Source of the DNA: Alphaproteobacteria bacterium
GTDB lineage: Bacteria > Pseudomonadota > Alphaproteobacteria > Rhodobacterales > Rhodobacteraceae
DNA: 64,000 bases
Assembly (NCBI GenBank): GCA_030428355.1
Contig: JAUIBL010000002.1
Location: forward strand, 1-64,000
Direction: 5' to 3'
The translations under genes were made by a program, and so were the position numbers. The notes beneath the pieces were generated by a model. The model searched no databases and was not told the DNA's origin. It was given only the letters and a program-made list of their open reading frames with translations. Within the stretch, counting starts at the first letter, position 1. Each line of letters opens with the position of its first letter. Positions 25,647-35,267 of the stretch are shown one piece after another.

Positions 25647-26368
25647 TGGGACAAATCCGTAAACCAGTTGTGGTTCTCGGCCTTGATCTGTTCGATCTGC
25701 ACCAGAATGCGCGACAGATGCTTGTCGATGGCCTCTGCTGCAGCGTCCGCGTCTCTGGCGGTCACGGCGTCCAGAATGGCGATGTGTTCATTCAGCGCAT
25801 AGTTCTGCGAGGACGTGTCCAGGGTCAGCATCCGCACACGGTCCATATGGCCCTTGTTTTCGCTGATCACGTCCCAGACATACCCGACGCCCGACTGAAT
25901 GCAGATCTCGCGGTGAAAGGCATCGTCGAGCGCATGGAAGAGAGTGCGGTTCCTGTCTGCGATCGCCTGTTTCTGCTGGTCGATGAGTGCCGACAGGGCA
26001 CGCAGCCCGTCGTCGGAAATGACACCGCACGCCGTCCGGCAGGTCTGCAACTCCAAAGCAAGGCGGATGAAGCGCGCGCGCAGGACGGCTTCTTCGGAAA
26101 TCAGGCTGACGGTGGTGCCGCTTTGCGGGCGGATCTGCAGGAAGCCAAGATTGGCCAGACGGCGAAACGCCTCGCGCACCGGTTGGCGGGACACGCCCAT
26201 CTTCGCCGCGACTTCGGCTTCGGAAATCTTGGTTTCCGGTGGCAGTTCAAGCGACAGGATGCGGTCGTGCAGGACCTTGAAGACCTGATCGGCAATCGAC
26301 GGCTGAACCGGCTGGCGCAGTTGGGGCAGGGGCAGTGGTGCGGCGGTTTTCTGAACGGGTGTCCCCAT
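25643..26368 (-). CDS. GntR/FadR-family repressor of uronate genes
   Basis: The 241-residue protein has an N-terminal winged helix (SIADQVFKVLHDRILSLELP; VSRQPVREAFRRLANLGFL) and a FadR-type FCD effector domain with metal-binding residues (HREI, NEHIAILDA, HLSRIL). Start 26368 is set by AGGAGGG upstream. It is co-transcribed with kdgK and diverges from uxaC across twin ACTAGGATATTAGT boxes, so it is the likely uronate-responsive repressor of both sides, in the manner of UxuR/ExuR. Confidence 0.9.
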   Translation of the reverse strand: MGTPVQKTAAPLPLPQLRQPVQPSIADQVFKVLHDRILSLELPPETKISEAEVAAKMGVSRQPVREAFRRLANLGFLQIRPQSGTTVSLISEEAVLRARFIRLALELQTCRTACGVISDDGLRALSALIDQQKQAIADRNRTLFHALDDAFHREICIQSGVGYVWDVISENKGHMDRVRMLTLDTSSQNYALNEHIAILDAVTARDADAAAEAIDKHLSRILVQIEQIKAENHNWFTDLSQ

Positions 26369-26434
26369 AGATCGAGCCCTCCTGATGCGATTGGCCGTAG
26401 TCCCTACATAGCACAATCCCCCCATGGCTTTGCA

Positions 26435-26482
26435 ACTAGGATATTAGTTGACGGGCAAAAATTGCCAAACTAGGATATTAGT
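26435..26482. promoter_or_regulatory. Twin ACTAGGATATTAGT boxes, candidate GntR operators
   Basis: The identical 14-mer occurs at 26435-26448 and 26469-26482, 34 bp apart, in the 166-bp gap between the GntR start and uxaC. Each has ACTA/TAGT outer arms. The repeats are A+T-rich against a G+C-rich background and flank the likely core promoter, an arrangement fitting a FadR-subfamily dimer on each box. Confidence 0.7.
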
Positions 26483-26534
26483 CATCAGCGGTCGGTCAAA
26501 CGCCATGCGCCGTTGGAGAAAAACGGGAGGAATC

Positions 26535-27941
26535 ATGGCGCTACTGGATGAGAATCGGCTGTTTTCGCCCGACCCGGTTTTGCGCCGGTTGTCCCGTGAC
26601 CTGTATGAAACGGTCCGCGATCTGCCGATCATCAGCCCGCACGGCCATACCGACCCGCAATGGTACGCTGAAAACGCCGCGTTCCCCGATCCGGCGCGGT
26701 TGTTCGTGACGCCCGATCACTACGTGTTCCGCATGCTGCATTCGCAGGGTGTTCCGCTTGAGGCGCTGGGCGTGCCCCGTGTCGATGGCGGCGAGACCGA
26801 ACGGGACCCGCGCAAAATCTGGCGGCTCTTTTCGTCGCACTATCATCTGTTCCGAGGCACCCCTTCGCGGCTCTGGATCGATCACGCGCTGCAAGAGGTG
26901 TTCGGCGTGGATCAGCGTCTGTCGTCCGAGACGGCGGACGCGATCTATGACCAGATCGGCGATTGCCTGAAGCAGGAGGCGTTCCGCCCGCGTGCTTTGT
27001 TCGAGCGGTTCAATATCGAGGCGATCTCGACCACCGAAAGCGCCATCGACGATCTGAAATGGCACCGCAAGATCCGTGACAGCGGGTGGGGTGGAAAGGT
27101 CATCACCGCCTATCGCCCGGACGCGGTGGTGGACCCGGAGTTTCAGAACTTTGCCGCCAACGTGGAGCAGTTCGGCGAGATGGCGGGTGAGGATGCCACG
27201 ACATGGCAGGGCTACCTTGCCGCGCATCGCAACCGGCGCGCCTATTTCAAGGAATTCGGCGCGACATCCTCGGATCACGGCCATGCCACGGCGCGCACCG
27301 AAGACCTGCCGCAGGACGTTGCGGCGGCGCTGTTCGACAAGGCGCTGCGTGGAGTTTGCTCCGAAGACGAGGCGGATGCGTTCCGGGGTCACATGCTGAC
27401 CGAGATGGCGCGGATGAGCCTCGACGACGGGCTGGTGTTGCAAATCCACCCCGGATCGGCGCGCAACCATTCCGACGCGATCATGGGGCGGTTCGGGCGC
27501 GACAAGGGGTATGACATTCCCACCCGTACTGATTACGTCCATGCGCTGCGCCCGCTGGTGAACGCGGTCGGCGAAAGGTCCGATCTGACGATCATCCTCT
27601 TCACGCTGGACGAGACATCCTATGCCCGCGAATTGGCACCGCTCGCGGGTGTCTATCCGGCGCTGAAACTCGGACCTCCGTGGTGGTTCCATGACAGCTT
27701 TGAAGGGATGATGCGGTTCCGCGAAATGGCGACGGAAACCGCCGGGTTCTACAACACGGTCGGGTTCAACGACGACACCCGTGCCTTCTGTTCCATCCCC
27801 GCGCGTCACGACGTGGCGCGGCGGGTCGATTGCGCGTTCCTTGCCAATCTGATCGCCACAGGGCGGCTGGCAGAGGACGAAGCATTCGAGGTCGCACATG
27901 ACCTCGCGTACCGGCTTGCAAAGCAGGCTTACCGGCTCTGA
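26535..27941 (+). CDS. uxaC: Glucuronate (uronate) isomerase
   Basis: The 468-residue TIM-barrel isomerase has [18 protein letters not shown] near the N terminus (metal-binding His pair) and [15 protein letters not shown] near the C terminus, both typical of UxaC. It interconverts D-glucuronate/D-fructuronate and D-galacturonate/D-tagaturonate. ATG 26535 follows GGGAGGAATC; the in-frame extension to 26448 crosses the second operator box and is not coding. It opens the uronate operon. Confidence 0.93.
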   Translation: MALLDENRLFSPDPVLRRLSRDLYETVRDLPIISPHGHTDPQWYAENAAFPDPARLFVTPDHYVFRMLHSQGVPLEALGVPRVDGGETERDPRKIWRLFSSHYHLFRGTPSRLWIDHALQEVFGVDQRLSSETADAIYDQIGDCLKQEAFRPRALFERFNIEAISTTESAIDDLKWHRKIRDSGWGGKVITAYRPDAVVDPEFQNFAANVEQFGEMAGEDATTWQGYLAAHRNRRAYFKEFGATSSDHGHATARTEDLPQDVAAALFDKALRGVCSEDEADAFRGHMLTEMARMSLDDGLVLQIHPGSARNHSDAIMGRFGRDKGYDIPTRTDYVHALRPLVNAVGERSDLTIILFTLDETSYARELAPLAGVYPALKLGPPWWFHDSFEGMMRFREMATETAGFYNTVGFNDDTRAFCSIPARHDVARRVDCAFLANLIATGRLAEDEAFEVAHDLAYRLAKQAYRL

Positions 27942-27964
27942 GAGCCATTTTCTGGGAGGAAACC

Positions 27965-28945
27965 ATGAATTACGTCAAAAAACTTGGGGCGGCCCTGCTG
28001 GCCAGCGTCGCCTTTGTCTCGGCCGCATCAGCCTGCGAAGTCACGCTTCGGTCGTCGGACACCCACCCCGAAGGCTACCCGACCGTCGTCGCGGTGCAGA
28101 AGATGGGCGAGATGCTCGAAGAGCGCACGGGCGGCAAACTCTGCATCGAAGTTTTCCATTCGGCCCAGTTGGGGCAGGAGAAGGACACAATCGAACAGAC
28201 CCAGTTCGGCGTGATCGATATGAACCGTGTCTCGCTCGGGCCGTTCAACAACATCATCGAAGAAACCCAGGTGCCGTCGCTGCCCTTCATCTTCCGCTCG
28301 ACCGATCACATGCACCGCGTGATGGATGGCCCTGTCGGTCAGCAGATCCTCGATGCGTTCAGCGATCATGACCTTGTCGGTCTGGCGTTCTACGACGGTG
28401 GCTCGCGCAGCTTCTACAACTCGCAAAAGCCGATCCGGTCGATTGAAGACCTCGCAGGCATGAAGTTCCGCGTGATGCAGTCCGACATTTTCGTCGACAT
28501 GGTTGCCGCCCTTGGCGCCAACGCGACCCCGATGCCCTATGGCGAGGTCTATTCCTCGATCCAGACCGGTGTGATCGACGGGGCCGAGAACAACTGGCCG
28601 TCCTATGACAGCTCGGGCCATTTCGAGGTGGCCAAGTATTACACCCTGAACCAGCACCTGATCGTGCCGGAAGTTCTGGTGATGTCCAAGACCAGCTTCG
28701 ACAAGCTGTCCGCCGAAGAGCAGGAGATCGTCCGTCAGGCGGCCCGAGATTCCGTTCCGCTGATGCGCGAGCTGTGGCAGGAGCGCGAAAAGGTGTCCGA
28801 GCAGCGCGTGCGGGATGCGGGTGTCGAGATCATCACCGATATTGACAAGACGCCCTTCATCGAAGCGATGGTGCCGGTCTACCAGAAATACGTGACCTCG
28901 CCCAAGCTTCAGCAGATGGTCGCTGACATTCAGGCCACCGAATAA
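27965..28945 (+). CDS. dctP: TRAP transporter substrate-binding protein (DctP family), probable uronate-binding
   Basis: The 326-residue protein has a signal peptide of about 23 residues ([20 protein letters not shown]) and the DctP fold, including [33 protein letters not shown] and the conserved arginine that grips a substrate carboxylate. GGGAGGA lies before ATG 27965. Its place between uxaC and the kdu genes indicates a hexuronate or unsaturated uronate ligand. A strong hairpin separates it from the membrane subunits. Confidence 0.9.
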   Translation: MNYVKKLGAALLASVAFVSAASACEVTLRSSDTHPEGYPTVVAVQKMGEMLEERTGGKLCIEVFHSAQLGQEKDTIEQTQFGVIDMNRVSLGPFNNIIEETQVPSLPFIFRSTDHMHRVMDGPVGQQILDAFSDHDLVGLAFYDGGSRSFYNSQKPIRSIEDLAGMKFRVMQSDIFVDMVAALGANATPMPYGEVYSSIQTGVIDGAENNWPSYDSSGHFEVAKYYTLNQHLIVPEVLVMSKTSFDKLSAEEQEIVRQAARDSVPLMRELWQEREKVSEQRVRDAGVEIITDIDKTPFIEAMVPVYQKYVTSPKLQQMVADIQATE

Positions 28946-28951
28946 TCCAAG

Positions 28952-28983
28952 GCCCGCCCCAAGGCTGCGGTTTTGGGGCGGGC
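28952..28983 (+). terminator. Strong hairpin between TRAP binding protein and permease genes
   Basis: GCCCGCCCCAA (28952-28962) pairs perfectly with TTGGGGCGGGC (28973-28983) over a 10-base loop. No U-run follows, so it probably protects the dctP message from 3' decay or reduces transcription into the membrane subunits instead of fully terminating. Confidence 0.6.
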
Positions 28984-29010
28984 ATTCCGAGCAGGGTGGG
29001 CAGGCCTGAC

Positions 29011-29523
29011 ATGATGAAAACGATTGCGCTTTTGACCGGGCGTTTGGCGCGTGTTGCCTTGTGGGTCGCCGGGATCGGGCTTGTCCTGATGACCGTGCTG
29101 ATCGCGGCGCAGGTGTTCTGGCGCTATGTGCTGAACGACAGCATCATCTGGACCGAACCCGCGTCGGTCATGATCATGGGCTGGTTCATCTTTCTGGGCG
29201 CTGCCGTCGGTATCCGTGAAGGGTATCACCTGTCCTTTGACGTGCTTCTGTATGTCGTCCCGCATCGTATCAAGATGGTGTTGCATTCGATCTCGGACCT
29301 GGCCGTCAGCGGCTTTGGCATCGGGATGATCTGGTACGGCTGGCAACTGGCGGAAAAGACCGCCGGGAACAAACTGCCGGGCCTCGGAATTTCCGGCGCG
29401 TTCGACTTCGCGCCCATCGTCGCGGGCGGCGTTCTGATCGTGCTCTTTTCGGTCGAGCGCATCGCGCGCCGCGCTGCGGGTCTGCCGACCGCGCGGTTCG
29501 GTGAAGAGGCGGAGATCGACTGA
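29011..29523 (+). CDS. dctQ: TRAP transporter small membrane subunit (DctQ family)
   Basis: The 170-residue protein has four membrane segments (around residues 12-35, 48-70, 88-110 and 128-150), including the conserved FWRYVLNDSIIWTEPAS turn after helix 1. Start ATG 29011 (or 29014 directly after it). Its stop overlaps the dctM start by one base. Confidence 0.9.
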   Translation: MMKTIALLTGRLARVALWVAGIGLVLMTVLIAAQVFWRYVLNDSIIWTEPASVMIMGWFIFLGAAVGIREGYHLSFDVLLYVVPHRIKMVLHSISDLAVSGFGIGMIWYGWQLAEKTAGNKLPGLGISGAFDFAPIVAGGVLIVLFSVERIARRAAGLPTARFGEEAEID

Positions 29524-30803
29524 TGGAACTCTACGTCCTTTTCGGAACCTTCACCTTTCTGCTGCTGATCGGCACACCTGTCGCCTTCTGCCTTGGCGTG
29601 TCCAGCTTTGCGACCATCGCCTATCTGGGCCTGCCGCCCGTCGTCGTGTTCCAGCGCCTCAATTCCGGCGTGTCGGTGTTCGCGCTGATGGCGATCCCGT
29701 TCTTCATCTACGCGGGCGATCTGATGGTGCGGGGCGACATTGCCCGCCGTCTGGTGGCGCTGGCCGGAGGGTTTGTCGGCCATCTGCGCGGCGGGTTGGG
29801 GCAGGTGAACGTGTTGTCCTCGGTCATGTTCGGCGGTGTGTCCGGGTCGGCGGCTGCCGATGCCAGTGCGGTCGGTGGCCTGATGGTGCCGCAGATGAAA
29901 GAGCGCGGTTATGACACGGATTACGCGGTCAATATCACCGTGGTGAGTTCGATCATCGCGCTGCTGCTGCCGCCGTCGCACAACATGATCATCTATTCCA
30001 TTGCCGCCGGGGGAAAGATCTCGATTGCCGATCTCTTCACCGCCGGGATCATACCGGGCTTCCTGCTGGCCGGTCTGCTGATGCTGGCGGCGTGGTGGAT
30101 GGCGGTGCGCAAGGGCTATCCGACGCAGCCGTTTCAGGGCGTGCGGATGCTGGGCACGCTGTTCGTGTCCGCCGCACCGGGTCTGATCCTTGTCGCGATC
30201 ATCTTCGGCGGGGTGCGGTCGGGCATCTTCACCGCGTCCGAGTCCTCGAACATCGCGGTGGTCTATGCGCTTCTGGTGACGTTCTTCGTCTATCGCAGCC
30301 TGAGCTGGCACGATTTTATCGAGGCGACCTTTGCCGCCGTGCGCACCACCGCGATGGTGCTGATGGTCATCGGCTGCGCTGCGGCCTTTGGCTGGCTCCT
30401 GGCCTACACGCGGGTGCCCGCGTCGATGGTGGCGTTGTTGCAAGGGGTGTCGGACAATCCGATCATCATTCTGCTGCTTTTGAACCTCGTGCTGCTGATC
30501 CTTGGCACCTTCATGGACATGTCGCCGCTCATTGTCATCACCACGCCGATCTTCCTGCCGGTGGCGACCGCCTTTGGCGTCGATCCGGTGCATTTCGGGG
30601 TCATTCTGATCCTCAACCTTGGCATCGGGCTCTGCACGCCACCTGTGGGCGCGGTGCTGTTTGTCGGCTGTGCGGTGGGTCGTATCCCGGTCTGGGACGC
30701 GGTGCGCACGATCTGGCCGTTCTACGGCGCGGCCTTCGCGACGCTGATGCTTGTCACCTACATTCCGGCGCTGTCGCTCTGGCTGCCGTCGCTTTTCAGA
30801 TGA
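29523..30803 (+). CDS. dctM: TRAP transporter large permease subunit (DctM family)
   Basis: The 426-residue, roughly 12-helix protein of the ion-transporter superfamily has MAIPFFIYAGDLMVRGDIARRL early on, VSGSAAADASAVGGLMVPQM in the first half-repeat, and LILGTFMDMSPLIVITTPIF with GIGLCTPPVG in the second. It drives sodium-coupled uptake with the DctP and DctQ subunits. KdgF starts 7 bp after its stop. Confidence 0.93.
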   Translation: MELYVLFGTFTFLLLIGTPVAFCLGVSSFATIAYLGLPPVVVFQRLNSGVSVFALMAIPFFIYAGDLMVRGDIARRLVALAGGFVGHLRGGLGQVNVLSSVMFGGVSGSAAADASAVGGLMVPQMKERGYDTDYAVNITVVSSIIALLLPPSHNMIIYSIAAGGKISIADLFTAGIIPGFLLAGLLMLAAWWMAVRKGYPTQPFQGVRMLGTLFVSAAPGLILVAIIFGGVRSGIFTASESSNIAVVYALLVTFFVYRSLSWHDFIEATFAAVRTTAMVLMVIGCAAAFGWLLAYTRVPASMVALLQGVSDNPIIILLLLNLVLLILGTFMDMSPLIVITTPIFLPVATAFGVDPVHFGVILILNLGIGLCTPPVGAVLFVGCAVGRIPVWDAVRTIWPFYGAAFATLMLVTYIPALSLWLPSLFR

Positions 30804-30810
30804 GGCTGCC

Positions 30811-31116
30811 ATGACCTATCCCGTTGTTCCGACCGATCCGGGTGTGACCCGTCAGGTGCTGGCCGAAAACCCGGATCTGATGGTGGTGGTGTTTCGGTTC
30901 CAAGACGGGGCCGAGGGCAAGCTGCATGACCATCCGCATGTGCAATCCACCTATGTCGAATCCGGTCGGTTCACGTTTTTTGTCGGCGACACCGAACACG
31001 ATCTTGGCCCCGGCGACAGTGTCGTGATCCCGTCCGGCGTCCGCCATGGCTGCACATGCCGCGCGGCGGGCACACTGATCGACACATTCACCCCGCGCCG
31101 CGACGATTTTCTCTGA
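30811..31116 (+). CDS. kdgF: KdgF-type cupin, linearises 4,5-unsaturated uronates
   Basis: Single-cupin protein of 101 residues: VTRQVLAENPDLMVVVF, then the metal motif KLHDHPHVQSTYVESGRF (two His, Gln, Tyr-Val-x-Ser-Gly), GDSVVIPSGVRHGC, and the C-terminal DTFTPRRDDFL typical of KdgF. KdgF speeds conversion of unsaturated galacturonate or glucuronate monomers, released by polysaccharide lyases, to the open ketone form for KduI. ATG 30811 lies 7 bp after dctM. Its position directly upstream of kduI and kduD supports this role. Confidence 0.88.
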   Translation: MTYPVVPTDPGVTRQVLAENPDLMVVVFRFQDGAEGKLHDHPHVQSTYVESGRFTFFVGDTEHDLGPGDSVVIPSGVRHGCTCRAAGTLIDTFTPRRDDFL

Positions 31117-31134
31117 CCCGAAAGGCCTGACACC

Positions 31135-31959
31135 ATGCTCAAGACCCAAACCCGCTACGCGATTGATCCGGCCACCGCCAAGACGCTGGACACCGATCAG
31201 CTGCGGGCGCAGTTCCATGTCGGTGGCCTGTTCGCAGAGGGCGAGATCAACCTTGTCTATTCTCACTATGATCGTCTGATCCTTGGCTCTGCGGTGCCTG
31301 CCGGGGGAGAATTGACGCTGGATCAGGTCAAGGAAGCAGGCACCGCGTCGATCCTCGACCGGCGCGAGATGGGCGTTCTGAACATCGGCGATGCCGGAAC
31401 GGTTGCCGTGGCTGGCACAACCTACGATGTCGGGTCCGGCGAAGTGCTCTATATCGGTATGGCGTCCGGCCCGGTGACCTTTGGCGGCAATGGTCGGTTC
31501 TATGTCCTGTCTGCCCCGGCCCATCAGACCTACCCGACGCGCCTGATCACGCTGGCCGATGCACGGCGCGTCGAGTTGGGTGCGCGCGAAACGGCGAATG
31601 AGCGGGTCATCATCCAGTTCCTGCACCCCGAAGTCTGTCCAAGCTGCCAGCTTCTCATGGGCTACACGCAATTCGCGGAAGGGTCGGTCTGGAACACCAT
31701 GCCGGCCCATCTGCATGACCGGCGGATGGAGGCGTATCTCTATTTCAAGCTGCCCGAAAACCAGCGCGTGTTCCACCTGATGGGTGAGCCGTCGCAGACC
31801 CGGCACATCGTCATGGCCAATGAAGAGGCGGTGATCTCGCCGCCCTGGTCGATCCATGCGGGCGCTGGCACGGCGTCCTACACCTTCTGCTGGGCGATGG
31901 CGGGCGATAATGTCGATTTCACCGATATGGATGTGGTGGCGATGGGGGATTTGCGGTGA
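31135..31959 (+). CDS. kduI: 5-dehydro-4-deoxy-D-glucuronate isomerase
   Basis: The 274-residue KduI cupin has the zinc-site segments NTMPAHLHDRRMEAYLYF (two His and a Glu) and ISPPWSIHAGAGTASYTFCW (third His). It isomerises DKI to 3-deoxy-D-glycero-2,5-hexodiulosonate. The length is normal for the family. The stop overlaps the GTG start of kduD by 4 bp. Confidence 0.95.
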   Translation: MLKTQTRYAIDPATAKTLDTDQLRAQFHVGGLFAEGEINLVYSHYDRLILGSAVPAGGELTLDQVKEAGTASILDRREMGVLNIGDAGTVAVAGTTYDVGSGEVLYIGMASGPVTFGGNGRFYVLSAPAHQTYPTRLITLADARRVELGARETANERVIIQFLHPEVCPSCQLLMGYTQFAEGSVWNTMPAHLHDRRMEAYLYFKLPENQRVFHLMGEPSQTRHIVMANEEAVISPPWSIHAGAGTASYTFCWAMAGDNVDFTDMDVVAMGDLR

Positions 31960-32696
31960 AGGCCTTTTCTCTGAAAGGACGCCGCGCGCTTGTGACCGGA
32001 GCAAATACCGGCATTGGTCAGGCGATTGCCGTCGGTCTGGCCGAGGCCGGCGCCGAGGTGATCTGTGCCAGCCGCCGTGCCTGTGACGAGACTGTCGCTG
32101 CGATCACGGCAGGGGGTGGGACTGCGTCGTCGGTACTGGTCGATTTCGCCGATCCGATGGCCGGGAAGGGGTTGTTCGACGATCAGCCCATTGACCTGCT
32201 CATCAACAACGCAGGCATCATCCGCCGCGCCGATGCGGTGGAGTTTTCCGAGGCCGATTGGGACGATGTGATGGACGTCAATCTAAAGGCGCTGTTCTTC
32301 ACCACGCAAGCCTTTGCCAAGGCCGTGCTGGCGCGGGGCGGGACCGGGGCAGTGGTGAACATCGCCTCATTGCTGTCGTTTCAGGGGGGCATCCGGGTGC
32401 CGTCCTATACCGCGTCGAAACACGGGGTGGCGGGGCTGACCAAGCTCTTGGCGAACGAATGGGCGGCTAAGGGCATCAACGTGAATGCGGTCGCCCCCGG
32501 TTATATCGAGACCAACAACACCGAAGCGCTGCGCAACGATCCCGACCGCAATCAGGCGATCCTTGACCGCATCCCGGCGGGTCGCTGGGGGCAGGCCGAG
32601 GACATCGCCGGAGCCGCCGTCTATCTGTGTACGCCAGCGGCGCGGTACGTGCATGGCGCAGTTCTGAATGTGGATGGAGGCTGGCTTGCCCGGTGA
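31956..32696 (+). CDS. kduD: 2-dehydro-3-deoxy-D-gluconate 5-dehydrogenase
   Basis: Short-chain dehydrogenase of 246 residues with GANTGIGQAIA (cofactor loop), NNAG, catalytic Ser in NIASLLSF, and YTASK with the catalytic Tyr/Lys. It reduces the KduI product to KDG with NAD(P)H. It starts with GTG 31956 inside the kduI stop (GTGA). The next gene overlaps its 3' end. Confidence 0.95.
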   Translation: MKAFSLKGRRALVTGANTGIGQAIAVGLAEAGAEVICASRRACDETVAAITAGGGTASSVLVDFADPMAGKGLFDDQPIDLLINNAGIIRRADAVEFSEADWDDVMDVNLKALFFTTQAFAKAVLARGGTGAVVNIASLLSFQGGIRVPSYTASKHGVAGLTKLLANEWAAKGINVNAVAPGYIETNNTEALRNDPDRNQAILDRIPAGRWGQAEDIAGAAVYLCTPAARYVHGAVLNVDGGWLAR

Positions 32697-34098
32697 TCTG
32701 TCGTATCGACCCAAGACAGGAATTGTGCATCTGGGTCTTGGCGCGTTCTTTCGCGCCTTTGGATGTGTGTTCATTCAGGATGCGATGGCGGCGTCCGGGG
32801 GCGACTGGGGCATCGTGGGCGTATCCCTGCGCAGCCCGGACACGCGCGATGCGCTGCGGGGGCAGGACTGGGGCTATACCTCTGTCACTTTGGCGCCCGA
32901 GGGTGAAAAGACACGTTGGATCACCGTTCTGAATGACGTGCTTGTCGCGCCCGAAGACCCCGAGTCGGTGTTGTCGGCGATGGCGCAACCGGAGGTCCGG
33001 ATCGTAACGCTGACCGTTACGGAGAAGGGGTATTGCCACAACCCGGCGACCGGTGCGCTGAACGTCGATCATCCCGACATTCAGCGCGATCTGACCCAAG
33101 ATGTGCCAGTGTCCGCGATTGGGTTTCTGGTCCGCGCGTTGCAGCGTCGTCGCGCGGCGGGTACGGCACCCTTTACCGTCCTGACCTGTGACAACCTTCC
33201 CGAGAACGGACGGCTTGTGCGCGGTCTGGTGATGGACTTTGCACGTCGGCTGGACCCGGCACTGGCGGACTGGATCGAGGCCGAGGGCAAGTTCCCCTGC
33301 ACGATGGTCGACCGGATCACACCTGCCACCACATCGGCTGACTTGGTCCGCGTTGCCGAGTTGACTGGACGTCCCGACGCCGCCCCGGTTGTGCACGAAC
33401 CCTTTGTGCAATGGGTGATCGAAGACGATTTCGTCGGTGGCGCGCGTCCGGATTTCGCTGCTGCGGGTGCCGAGATGGTACGGGATGTCACGGCGCATGA
33501 ACATATGAAGCTGCGCATGTTGAACGGCACGCATTCAGCGCTGGCCTATACCGGCTATCTGGCCGGGCACGAGACTATCGCGGACACGGTGGGCGACCCG
33601 GTCTTTGCCGCCTATGTGCGGCGGCTCTGGTCCGAGATCATTCCGGCTGTGCAGGCCCCCGAGGGCGTGAGCCTGACGGAGTATGCCGACGCGCTGTTCG
33701 ACCGCTATGCCAATCCCCGGATCCGCCACCGGACATGGCAGATCGCGATGGATGGCAGCCAGAAACTGCCGCAGCGCATCCTGGGCACTCTTGCGACAAA
33801 CCTGTCTGCCGGGCGGGGGGCGCCTGCGCTTTGCCTCGCTGTGGCGGCGTGGATGCGGTATGTCGGCGGGGTGAATGAACAGGGGCAGGAGATTGACGTG
33901 CGCGATCCTCTGGCAGCGCGACTGCGGGATGCGTCGGAAAGTGCGGAAACCCCCGAGGGCAAGGTTGCGGCCTTGCTGGCCATCCGCGATGTGTTTCCGG
34001 CGGATGTGGCAGAGCGGTTGTCAGACCCCGTGACCCAAGCCGCGATCCGGCTTTGGAGCAACGGCACCCGCGCCGCGGTCGAGGAGGTCGCGCGATGA
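32686..34098 (+). CDS. uxuB: Mannitol-dehydrogenase-family oxidoreductase, probable fructuronate reductase
   Basis: Long-chain polyol dehydrogenase of about 470 residues: IVHLGLGAFFRAF (cofactor loop) near the N terminus and the catalytic KLRMLNGTHSAL motif (Lys, Asn, His). In this operon it most likely reduces D-fructuronate to D-mannonate for UxuA; since no separate UxaB is present it may also reduce tagaturonate. The start is uncertain: TTG 32686 has GGAGG five bases upstream, whereas in-frame ATGs at 32668 and 32674 have no clear ribosome site. All three lie within the kduD 3' end. Confidence 0.88.
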   Translation: MPGDLSYRPKTGIVHLGLGAFFRAFGCVFIQDAMAASGGDWGIVGVSLRSPDTRDALRGQDWGYTSVTLAPEGEKTRWITVLNDVLVAPEDPESVLSAMAQPEVRIVTLTVTEKGYCHNPATGALNVDHPDIQRDLTQDVPVSAIGFLVRALQRRRAAGTAPFTVLTCDNLPENGRLVRGLVMDFARRLDPALADWIEAEGKFPCTMVDRITPATTSADLVRVAELTGRPDAAPVVHEPFVQWVIEDDFVGGARPDFAAAGAEMVRDVTAHEHMKLRMLNGTHSALAYTGYLAGHETIADTVGDPVFAAYVRRLWSEIIPAVQAPEGVSLTEYADALFDRYANPRIRHRTWQIAMDGSQKLPQRILGTLATNLSAGRGAPALCLAVAAWMRYVGGVNEQGQEIDVRDPLAARLRDASESAETPEGKVAALLAIRDVFPADVAERLSDPVTQAAIRLWSNGTRAAVEEVAR

Positions 34099-35267
34099 TC
34101 GAGACATGGCGCTGGTACGGAGAGTTCGATCCGATCACGCTGGCCGAGGTGGCGCAGACGGGGGCCTCCGGCATCGTGAGCGCGCTGCACGCCATCCCCT
34201 ATGGCGAGGTCTGGCCGCGTGAGGCCATCGCCGACCGCAAGCGCGCCATCGAAGAGGCGGGGTTCGTCTGGTCCGTGGTCGAAAGCCTGCCGGTGCATGA
34301 GCGGATCAAGAAAGGCGAGGGCGACCTGTCGGCGCTTTTCGCCAATTACCGCCAGTCGATGGCCCATCTGGCGGAAGAGGGCGTGCGCACGATCTGCTAC
34401 AACTTCATGCCGCTCTTGGATTGGACACGGACGGATCTTGCCGCCCCGGTCGCGGGCGGTGCGACCTGCCTGCGGTTCGAGGCGACCCATATGGCGGCGT
34501 TCGAGATCCACATGCTCGGGCGGCAGGCCGCCGAGGACGATTACAGCGATGATGTGCGCGTCCGCGCCGCCGCGTGGTATCAGCAGGCCAGCGAGGCGGA
34601 GCGGGACAAACTGCTCAGGTCGATCATGGCAGGAATGCCGGGGGCTTTCGACCGCTACGACATTCCGGGATTGCGCACGGCGCTGGCCGCCTATGACGGG
34701 ATCGACCGGGAGGCTTTACGCGCAAACTACGCCCGGTTCCTGGCTGAGGTTGTCCCGACCGCCGAAGACCTTGGCATTCGGCTTTGCGTTCATCCCGACG
34801 ATCCGCCGCGCGACATTCTTGGCCTGCCGCGCATTGTATCGACGGGCGACGATCTGGAATGGATACTGGCAACGCAGGACAGCCCGGCCAATGGCGTGAC
34901 GCTCTGCTCCGGCTCGCTTGGCGCGCATCCGGGGAATGACGTTCCTGCCATTGCCGCACGTGCGGCCGACCGCATCCATTTTGCGCATCTGCGCAATGTG
35001 CGCAAAGAGGCGGATGGGTCTTTTGAAGAGGCGGCACATCTGGACGGTGATACGGATATGGTGCTGCTTCTGCGGGTGCTCTTGCGCGAAGAGGCGCGGC
35101 GCCGGGCCGAGGGGCGCACGGATCACGTCATCCCGTTCCGCCCGGACCATGGTCATCACATGCTGAGCGATCACGACCGGGATTTCGTGCCGGGCTATCC
35201 GCTGATCGGACGGTTGCGCGGGCTTGCGGAATTGCGCGGTGTGATCCGGGGGATCGGTCATGTCTGA
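34095..35267 (+). CDS. uxuA: Mannonate dehydratase
   Basis: TIM-barrel enzyme of 390 residues with WRWYGEFDPITLAEVAQTGA at the start, RLCVHPDDPP, TLCSGSLGAHPGND (conserved Cys), HFAHLRNVRKEADGSFEEAA, and RPDHGHHM near the C terminus, all typical UxuA metal-site segments. It dehydrates D-mannonate to KDG. ATG 34095 overlaps the uxuB stop by 4 bp; uxaA starts 8 bp before its own stop. Confidence 0.95.
   Translation: MIETWRWYGEFDPITLAEVAQTGASGIVSALHAIPYGEVWPREAIADRKRAIEEAGFVWSVVESLPVHERIKKGEGDLSALFANYRQSMAHLAEEGVRTICYNFMPLLDWTRTDLAAPVAGGATCLRFEATHMAAFEIHMLGRQAAEDDYSDDVRVRAAAWYQQASEAERDKLLRSIMAGMPGAFDRYDIPGLRTALAAYDGIDREALRANYARFLAEVVPTAEDLGIRLCVHPDDPPRDILGLPRIVSTGDDLEWILATQDSPANGVTLCSGSLGAHPGNDVPAIAARAADRIHFAHLRNVRKEADGSFEEAAHLDGDTDMVLLLRVLLREEARRRAEGRTDHVIPFRPDHGHHMLSDHDRDFVPGYPLIGRLRGLAELRGVIRGIGHV

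Noticed and set aside
25643-26425. Longer start of the GntR regulator at 26425
   Set aside because: The extra 19 residues lie upstream of an AGGAGGG ribosome site that points to ATG 26368.
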